Shown here: positions 30,506 to 35,520 of the stretch, in pieces | Position numbering within the stretch: the stretch's first letter is position 1 | Layout: every line of letters begins with the position of its first letter | Assembly (NCBI GenBank): GCA_022821725.1 | Contig: JAJEDB010000006.1 | Coordinates: 1-35,520, forward strand | Origin: Candidatus Poribacteria bacterium | GTDB taxonomy: Bacteria; Poribacteria; WGA-4E; WGA-3G | Length of the DNA: 35,520 nucleotides | Reading direction: 5' to 3' | Notes under the pieces: generated by a model | What the model was told of the DNA's origin: nothing | What the model saw: the letters and a program-made list of their open reading frames with translations, nothing else | Database searches by the model: none | Made by a program: the position numbers and the translations under genes

Positions 30506-32215
30506 CTACATAGATGTCGGGGCAGAAATACCCAGCAACGTCAAGCCGTTTTTCAATACCCTTTGTACGCTCTGTATCAGAATGAGTCGTGCGTCCGTTT
30601 TTTCCATGTCCGTCGAATCAAGGACCCGGTGTTGGTTGTAGTACGGATGAAAAATCCCAGCGAGTTCGTGTAGGTAATGCACAACGCGATGCGCTTCCCG
30701 TACTTCTGCGCTTAAAAGCACGACTGATGGGAATTCGGCTAATTTCCGAATCAATTCATGTTCCATCGGCTCTGTGAGCCGTCTGAGCGAGACGGCTTCA
30801 ATAGACTTAGCGGTGATTCCTTGTTCAGCTCCCTGCTCGAAGATGCTGCAACATCGGGCATGGGCGTATTGAATGTAGAAAACAGGATTCTCACTGGCAT
30901 GCGTGACTGCCAATTCCATATTGAAATCGAGATGGGTATTGTTGGCACGCATGAGGAAGAAATAGCGTGCGACATCTACCGCAAATTGTTCGCCGACGGT
31001 TGCTGCGAGTTCGTCAATAAGGTCATCAAGGGTCAGAAACTGTCCGCGACGTTTTGACATATCTGACCGCTTGCCGGCTGCATCGACGAGGTTCACCTGT
31101 TGAATGATAAAGATTTCGAGCCAGTCGTCAGGTAGACCGAGTGCCTTTACAAAGTTTTTGAGACGACTGATATGTCCTTGATGATCCGGTCCAAGCAAAT
31201 CAATAACTGTAGTAAACCCCCTGTCGAACTTATCGCGGTGGTATGCGGCATCTGGGACAAAATAGGTATATTCCCCGTTGCTTCGGACAACAACACAGTC
31301 CTTATCATCGCCAAAATCTGTCATCCGAAACCATGTTGCCCCTTCCGCTTCGTAGAGGTATCCGTTCTCGCGAAACACGTGGATGATTTCCTCCGGTTTC
31401 CCACTTTCACGGATCGCTTTTTCACTTGACCAGACATCGAAATCGACCCCAAAACGCTCTAAAGAGCTTTTTTGTTGCGCCAAGATGTGGGCAATGCCTT
31501 TATCCCGGAAAGCTGCCACCCGTTCTTCTGACTCAAGTTGAAGATGAACATCGCCTTCTGTCTCAGCGATAGTCTGAGCGAATTCCCGAAGATATTCCCC
31601 TTGATAGCCACCCTCTGGAATTTCTAATCCGTCTTGACCGAGTGTTTGTCGGTAACGGACATCTATCGATTCGCCGAGGCGTTCGACCTGCCCACCGGCA
31701 TCATTAACGTAGTACTCCCGTATGGCGTTGTAACCTATCGCCTTTAGGAGATTGACGAGGGTATCCCCGACTGCGGCGGCACGTCCACTAACGATGTTAA
31801 GGGGTCCTGTGGGATTGGCACTGACAAACTCAATTTGAAGCCGTTTTCCTTCTCCTTTGTTGCAGGTTCCATATCCTTCCTGCATCGTGGCGACTGTTTG
31901 GAGTGTGTCGTAAAGATAGTTATCGGCGAGGTGAATATTGATGAAGCCAGCACCGGCAATGTCAATGTGGCGGATGGTTGGATGGGCATCAAGATTGATA
32001 TGTGAGACAATTATCTCAGCTATTTTGCGCGGTGCCATCCGCGCCTGTTTCGCGAGGCCGAGGGCAACGGGTGTCGCGATATCCCCGTGTTCAGGCGTTT
32101 TGGTCGGTGAGAACGGGATCTTTGGCACTTCGGGTATAGTGAGTTCCGCGGTGGCAATGGCTTCCTGGATCGCACTTTCTATAATATCGTAGATTTCTGT
32201 TTTAATTGTGTCCAT
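30506..32215 (-). CDS. argS: Arginyl-tRNA synthetase
   Basis: 569 residues, full length. Order: N-terminal Add-1-like domain to about 110, class I catalytic domain with VSANPTGPLNIVSGRAAAVGD at 131-151, VNDAGGQVERLG at 170-181, LGPDHQGHISRLKNFVKALG at 341-360, MSKRR at 386-390, then the helical anticodon domain ending APTSM. The enzyme charges tRNA-Arg. The HIGH motif, usually HxGH in PLHxGHGR, reads NIVS here (140-143), so both histidines are missing while the rest of the site is intact. A perfect promoter lies at 32283-32311. No Shine-Dalgarno is visible before the ATG. Confidence 0.95.
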   Translation of the reverse strand: MDTIKTEIYDIIESAIQEAIATAELTIPEVPKIPFSPTKTPEHGDIATPVALGLAKQARMAPRKIAEIIVSHINLDAHPTIRHIDIAGAGFINIHLADNYLYDTLQTVATMQEGYGTCNKGEGKRLQIEFVSANPTGPLNIVSGRAAAVGDTLVNLLKAIGYNAIREYYVNDAGGQVERLGESIDVRYRQTLGQDGLEIPEGGYQGEYLREFAQTIAETEGDVHLQLESEERVAAFRDKGIAHILAQQKSSLERFGVDFDVWSSEKAIRESGKPEEIIHVFRENGYLYEAEGATWFRMTDFGDDKDCVVVRSNGEYTYFVPDAAYHRDKFDRGFTTVIDLLGPDHQGHISRLKNFVKALGLPDDWLEIFIIQQVNLVDAAGKRSDMSKRRGQFLTLDDLIDELAATVGEQFAVDVARYFFLMRANNTHLDFNMELAVTHASENPVFYIQYAHARCCSIFEQGAEQGITAKSIEAVSLRRLTEPMEHELIRKLAEFPSVVLLSAEVREAHRVVHYLHELAGIFHPYYNQHRVLDSTDMEKTDARLILIQSVQRVLKNGLTLLGISAPTSM

Positions 32216-32282
32216 ATTCGGAAAATTAAGATGTGTAACAGCCTGTTTTTCTTATTGGGCTCACATTTTTTCACGAATAAAA

Positions 32283-32311
32283 TTATATCACAACAGAACA
32301 GACATGTCAAG
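32283..32311 (-). promoter_or_regulatory. Perfect-consensus promoter of argS
   Basis: On the minus strand TTGACA (32306-32311), a 17-base spacer, and TATAAT (32283-32288). The -35 box overlaps the last codon and stop of the upstream 989-residue gene. The leader of about 60 bases contains a weak AGCC/GGCT hairpin. Confidence 0.85.
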
Positions 32312-35276
32312 CATCATCTGGAAGTTTATAGACACCTCGCTTGACTTTCACAATTTCACCCCTCGCAACAAGGCGCGTGAGTTCTGTATTTATGGCTTTT
32401 GGGTGTCCTTGAATCGCCTTCACGAATTGCAGTGTTGTTTTCTCTCCACGGGCGAGAAGTGTGAGAATTCGCTTGCGGAAAGGGGCACGTGGCTTCCCAC
32501 CCCTCATCCTTTGCAACAATCGGTTCGCCTGCCTTGGGGAGCAGCCCAGAACCCGCTCTACCTCTTTTCTGCTGGATTTAGCCGTCAGGCTGTCGCGTTC
32601 GGTCTCAAAACGTTGGCGTGTCGCTATCACCCCAGCGAGTTTGTCCAACCCACCGGCGACCTCAAAGTCTTCCCAGTCAAAAAGGAGGGTTTCAGGTCTG
32701 TCGGTGATCGCAGGAATTCGCAACCCCGTAATCAACATAACCGTCTTGTTTGCCAAACGGTCAAGCTGCGCCAGGTCTATCATCTGTGTGAATAGACGGG
32801 TGACCATTTTTTCATAAACACTCTGGACGCGTTCATCTTTGTAACGGTAGGACCCAAGTTCTATTTTATAAGAGAGCGGTTCCTGGTCATTTCCAAATAG
32901 GATCCGCGTGCGATCCAAAAGGGCGCGCGGGTCCATTTCCGGTATGCCAACTATCCAGATAATCTGTGCCTCTTGAAATGCGACTTCCAATCCTTCCAGG
33001 TTTCGGAAACCCGTTAAGAAACAGACGTTCTCATTTCTCGCTATATGCTCCAACTGTTTAATTGTGTAAACATGGGTTAGAATCCCATGCTTAATATTCC
33101 GGTCTCTTTCTATTTCCGCTTGGATCCTCCAAAAAATGTGCTGCCCTATTTCAGACACCCCATGAACGCTCCAAGTGTTGCTGAGATCTAAAAGCGTCTC
33201 CCGTGGATAAATATCGGTGCACATCTGAAAAACGCGGTTTCTGGGAACCCACGCCCTCGGTTGGATAGGAAGGATCTCAGTTTTCTCACCTACGAACACT
33301 CGGCATAGATGCTCACCGTAGAGAGAAGAGGAGGTCACCACAAGAGATCTGACGCTTGGATGTAGTACCGGCGGGACCCAGAACCATAGGACTTCGTCCA
33401 CCCATCGCATCGGGGCATCGATGTCCCTGATGTAATGTGCAAAGAAACGCTTGAGTTGATGCCAAAACGTCCAGTTTGGATCCGAACAAACCGCTGAGGA
33501 CTCCTGAATATTTTCAACAGTCTCCGGATCAATCGTCCTTCGTGCGCCCCCCTTGCCCTGTATATTGACGGAGCACATCTGTTGAATGAGTTCTTCTTCC
33601 AGCCATTCAAACGTCTGTATCACTGCCCGGATGCGTCTGACGGAGTCGGCATGGGAGTTGTCTCTGATTTCTACTGCATTCAGTAGGGCTATTGCGAAGT
33701 TTCCTAAAGTACTGTCTTGCCAGTTGACGACCCACTCCTCCAGTATAGTTTTAGACAGTCCGCATTCAAGAAACAGTTCATACTCTCTCGTGGCATTGAT
33801 GATACAAATCGTCTGTGTTCCATCGTCCCCTTCGAGAAGCCGCTCGACTCTTTCTGCGTATTGTGGGTCCAACAACCACCGAACATCCTCTAACGTTTGT
33901 GCTTTGGCAGTTTGTAGCGATCCGACATTTCGCTTTTGAAGAAATTGTTCAACTTCCGCTGCAAGTTCGACATTTACCCCACTTAAACAAATTGCCTCAC
34001 CCTCACGCAGAACGGATTCTACTGTACCATTTTCCTCTGCGTCTATCTCGGGAATACATCCGATAACGCGCACATTCCTATCGAAAGCGCGCTGGATATG
34101 GACCCTCATTTCTTCTCGTGTTTCATGAATATTTTCTGTAGGTCTGCCCTTGTGTAACACCGGACGCCGACGTTTTATTCCCAGCGGACTGAGCGTTCCT
34201 TCCCGAATGGCAAGCACCTTATCGTCTATTAGGAGCCCGGTCTCTGGAACCGGTGGTATGATGCCGGTATCCTTCCAAACATCTGTTATGCGCGTTGCCT
34301 TCAGAGGCAATCCGGTATCAGATGTAGATGCAGATACCCACACCCCGTTTTCGTTCTCCCACAATGATACCTCCGTATTCGCACTCTCACCCTCTTGCTC
34401 GCTCCAATAGTGTACTCTATCCACTTGTCTGACATAAGAAAACCCACGCTTGAGAAGTGCCTCTTTGGCGAGGTCAAGTTTAACCGATCCAAGGGAATTT
34501 GGGACGTCCGAAACGCGCTTCTGGTGGTGGACGCTTTGGGAAATAGGTGCGCGAAGTTTGGCGCGAAATGCATCGATAGGTGGAAAGAGGATCTCTTTAG
34601 AAATTACAGGGGGATCTAACAGATTTCCGAGCAGAATTTCATAACGCCCATCCCAGCAGCTGTATCCTTTTTCACCAAGAATTTCAAAATACGCATCGTG
34701 TAGATGCGGATTTTCTGGTGTCAGACTCCCTTCAGAAAATCTTGTCTGCTCGGTGTTCGGGTGGAGGTACTCCGATATTCTACAAGAGAAACGGAGTCCC
34801 CCAGACTTTGACAGCGTCAACAACGGGTTCACAACGGCGCTCACAAGTGCCTGAACGCAAGCGAGGACGGCATCCGGTGCGGCACAGACGGCTTCATATT
34901 TAAAGTCGATGTCATGCCATGGTGCGCCCTGGCGTGCCGAGGGCATCCCCGTATACACTTGAATCCCGTACGACTTGCGCCATTGGCTGATAGTCCAGTC
35001 TGTCGTCCCTTGACGTTTCAAAAACCGATCGCCTCCAAAAGAGCGCGGAGGGTAGTCAGTGCCAGGAGCAGGTCCTATCGGCATAAAGGAAATATCTGCC
35101 GCCTCCAGGTCTCGGAGCATCACAGAGCGTTCATGTGCCCAATAAACTACGAAATCGTGAGGAATTCCCCTGTAAAACGGACGCCTTGTGGTCGTCCTCC
35201 GCTGCTGAAGTGGCTGCTCGTGCCGTTGGTGACAGCGCGCAATTATATCTCGTAAGACATCGATTGTCATTGACAT
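32307..35276 (-). CDS. Large primase/helicase-like protein with C-terminal winged helix
   Basis: 989 residues; not recognised with confidence. Residues about 100-225 resemble an archaeo-eukaryotic-type primase-polymerase core: WHDIDFKYE (DxD at 122-124), then SKSGGLRFSCRI (SGG at 158-160, the position of the sGGxH motif but with R for H), then EILGEKGYSCWDGRYEI. Residues 375-870 read like a superfamily 2 helicase whose Walker A is eroded: IPEIDAEENGTVESVL near 408-422 takes the place of GTGxGKT, followed by CLSGVNVELAAEVEQFL. Residues about 905-985 hold two helix-turn-helix units (SRKEVERVLGCSPRQANRLL and a winged helix ending VKRGVYKLP). It may be a replication or mobile-element protein, possibly inactive. 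GGGAA suits Met3 (35270) better than Met1. Confidence 0.7.
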   Translation of the reverse strand: MSMTIDVLRDIIARCHQRHEQPLQQRRTTTRRPFYRGIPHDFVVYWAHERSVMLRDLEAADISFMPIGPAPGTDYPPRSFGGDRFLKRQGTTDWTISQWRKSYGIQVYTGMPSARQGAPWHDIDFKYEAVCAAPDAVLACVQALVSAVVNPLLTLSKSGGLRFSCRISEYLHPNTEQTRFSEGSLTPENPHLHDAYFEILGEKGYSCWDGRYEILLGNLLDPPVISKEILFPPIDAFRAKLRAPISQSVHHQKRVSDVPNSLGSVKLDLAKEALLKRGFSYVRQVDRVHYWSEQEGESANTEVSLWENENGVWVSASTSDTGLPLKATRITDVWKDTGIIPPVPETGLLIDDKVLAIREGTLSPLGIKRRRPVLHKGRPTENIHETREEMRVHIQRAFDRNVRVIGCIPEIDAEENGTVESVLREGEAICLSGVNVELAAEVEQFLQKRNVGSLQTAKAQTLEDVRWLLDPQYAERVERLLEGDDGTQTICIINATREYELFLECGLSKTILEEWVVNWQDSTLGNFAIALLNAVEIRDNSHADSVRRIRAVIQTFEWLEEELIQQMCSVNIQGKGGARRTIDPETVENIQESSAVCSDPNWTFWHQLKRFFAHYIRDIDAPMRWVDEVLWFWVPPVLHPSVRSLVVTSSSLYGEHLCRVFVGEKTEILPIQPRAWVPRNRVFQMCTDIYPRETLLDLSNTWSVHGVSEIGQHIFWRIQAEIERDRNIKHGILTHVYTIKQLEHIARNENVCFLTGFRNLEGLEVAFQEAQIIWIVGIPEMDPRALLDRTRILFGNDQEPLSYKIELGSYRYKDERVQSVYEKMVTRLFTQMIDLAQLDRLANKTVMLITGLRIPAITDRPETLLFDWEDFEVAGGLDKLAGVIATRQRFETERDSLTAKSSRKEVERVLGCSPRQANRLLQRMRGGKPRAPFRKRILTLLARGEKTTLQFVKAIQGHPKAINTELTRLVARGEIVKVKRGVYKLPDDA

Positions 35277-35344
35277 ACTTCCCTAACTATAGTTCTGTCA
35301 TGAGATGTTCACAAACCTTATATTTTCACATACGTTAAGAGTAT

Positions 35345-35373
35345 ATATTATCAAAAACCTCATTTTCGGTCAA
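35345..35373 (-). promoter_or_regulatory. Promoter of the 989-residue gene
   Basis: On the minus strand TTGACC (35368-35373), a 17-base spacer, and TAATAT (35345-35350), about 70 bases before the start. Confidence 0.6.
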
Positions 35374-35444
35374 ATTTTAAACGGAATAAGTCGTTGAATA
35401 CTTGACCCTTGTGCAATCAAGAATTCATATTTGTTAAGTTTCCC

Positions 35445-35473
35445 TTGACGTATGGGTTGAATTGGTGTAGAAT
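35445..35473 (+). promoter_or_regulatory. Promoter reading out of the window
   Basis: TTGACG (35445-35450), a 17-base spacer, and TAGAAT (35468-35473). The next plus-strand gene lies beyond the end. Confidence 0.5.
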
Positions 35474-35520
35474 AATTAGAAGTTCGTTTGGCAGGATTCT
35501 TACCGCAGCGCCCCTTGCGT

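Larger units (their letters stand above)
35277..35520. other. Divergent control region at the window edge
   Basis: AT-rich, no gene. It holds a minus-strand promoter for the 989-residue gene and a plus-strand promoter for a gene starting beyond the window. Confidence 0.6.

Overview
The window most likely comes from a member of Candidatus Poribacteria or a close relative. This is an inference from gene content, not a database match. The clues are large secreted leucine-rich-repeat proteins ending in a dockerin plus a FlgD/type-IX-like C-terminal module, LamG-like secreted proteins, a CRTAC1-type FG-GAP protein, a planctomycete-type cytochrome c (PSCyt1) module, a Uma2 protein, and many small interspersed palindromic repeats. 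Base composition is moderate and coding density is high on both strands. I see no rRNA, tRNA, CRISPR array or intact insertion sequence.

Layout. 1-9.8 kb, minus strand: three related secreted LRR proteins. The middle one carries an N-terminal di-heme cytochrome module and a cohesin. A small DUF433 gene, a Uma2 gene and a 78-bp LRR-gene relic lie between the first two. 10.0-14.3 kb, plus strand: two tandem LamG-like secreted proteins, an ADP-ribosylglycohydrolase and a CRTAC1-like protein that overlaps it. 14.6-16.4 kb, plus strand: an MNT-HEPN fusion gene and a stand-alone trpA, each behind a nearly identical perfect sigma70-type promoter. 16.5-24.0 kb, minus strand: an aldo/keto reductase and a TPP-binding decarboxylase subunit, a DUF4861-like lipoprotein, then a compact run (dehydrogenase, sugar nucleotidyltransferase, family 2 glycosyltransferase, class V aminotransferase) that looks like one operon for envelope or sugar metabolism. 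24.3-27.0 kb, plus strand: a TPR lipoprotein and a six-helix membrane protein. 27.0-32.2 kb: tRNase Z (-), mtnP (+), a class III aminotransferase (-) and argS (-). 32.3-35.3 kb, minus strand: a 989-residue protein that I read as a divergent primase/helicase-like protein with C-terminal winged helices.

The most unusual signal is not a gene. A short element, consensus CCGCAAGGNNNAATTAAAA, occurs nine times, always in gene orientation and always at the 5' end of a gene. At trpA, mtnP and the class III aminotransferase it supplies the Shine-Dalgarno sequence and the AT-rich spacer before the ATG. At four other genes it lies inside the reading frame and encodes the first residues, typically SPQGxIK. 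It travels with a hairpin whose two stems show compensatory changes and with a second repeat containing GGGGTTTTTGCTTGGG. Together these look like a modular, mobile 5' leader. Other leads are the cytochrome-LRR-cohesin-dockerin fusion beside dockerin-bearing paralogues, the MNT-HEPN fusion with an internal ribosome-binding site, the primase/helicase-like protein, and an ArgRS lacking the HIGH histidines.
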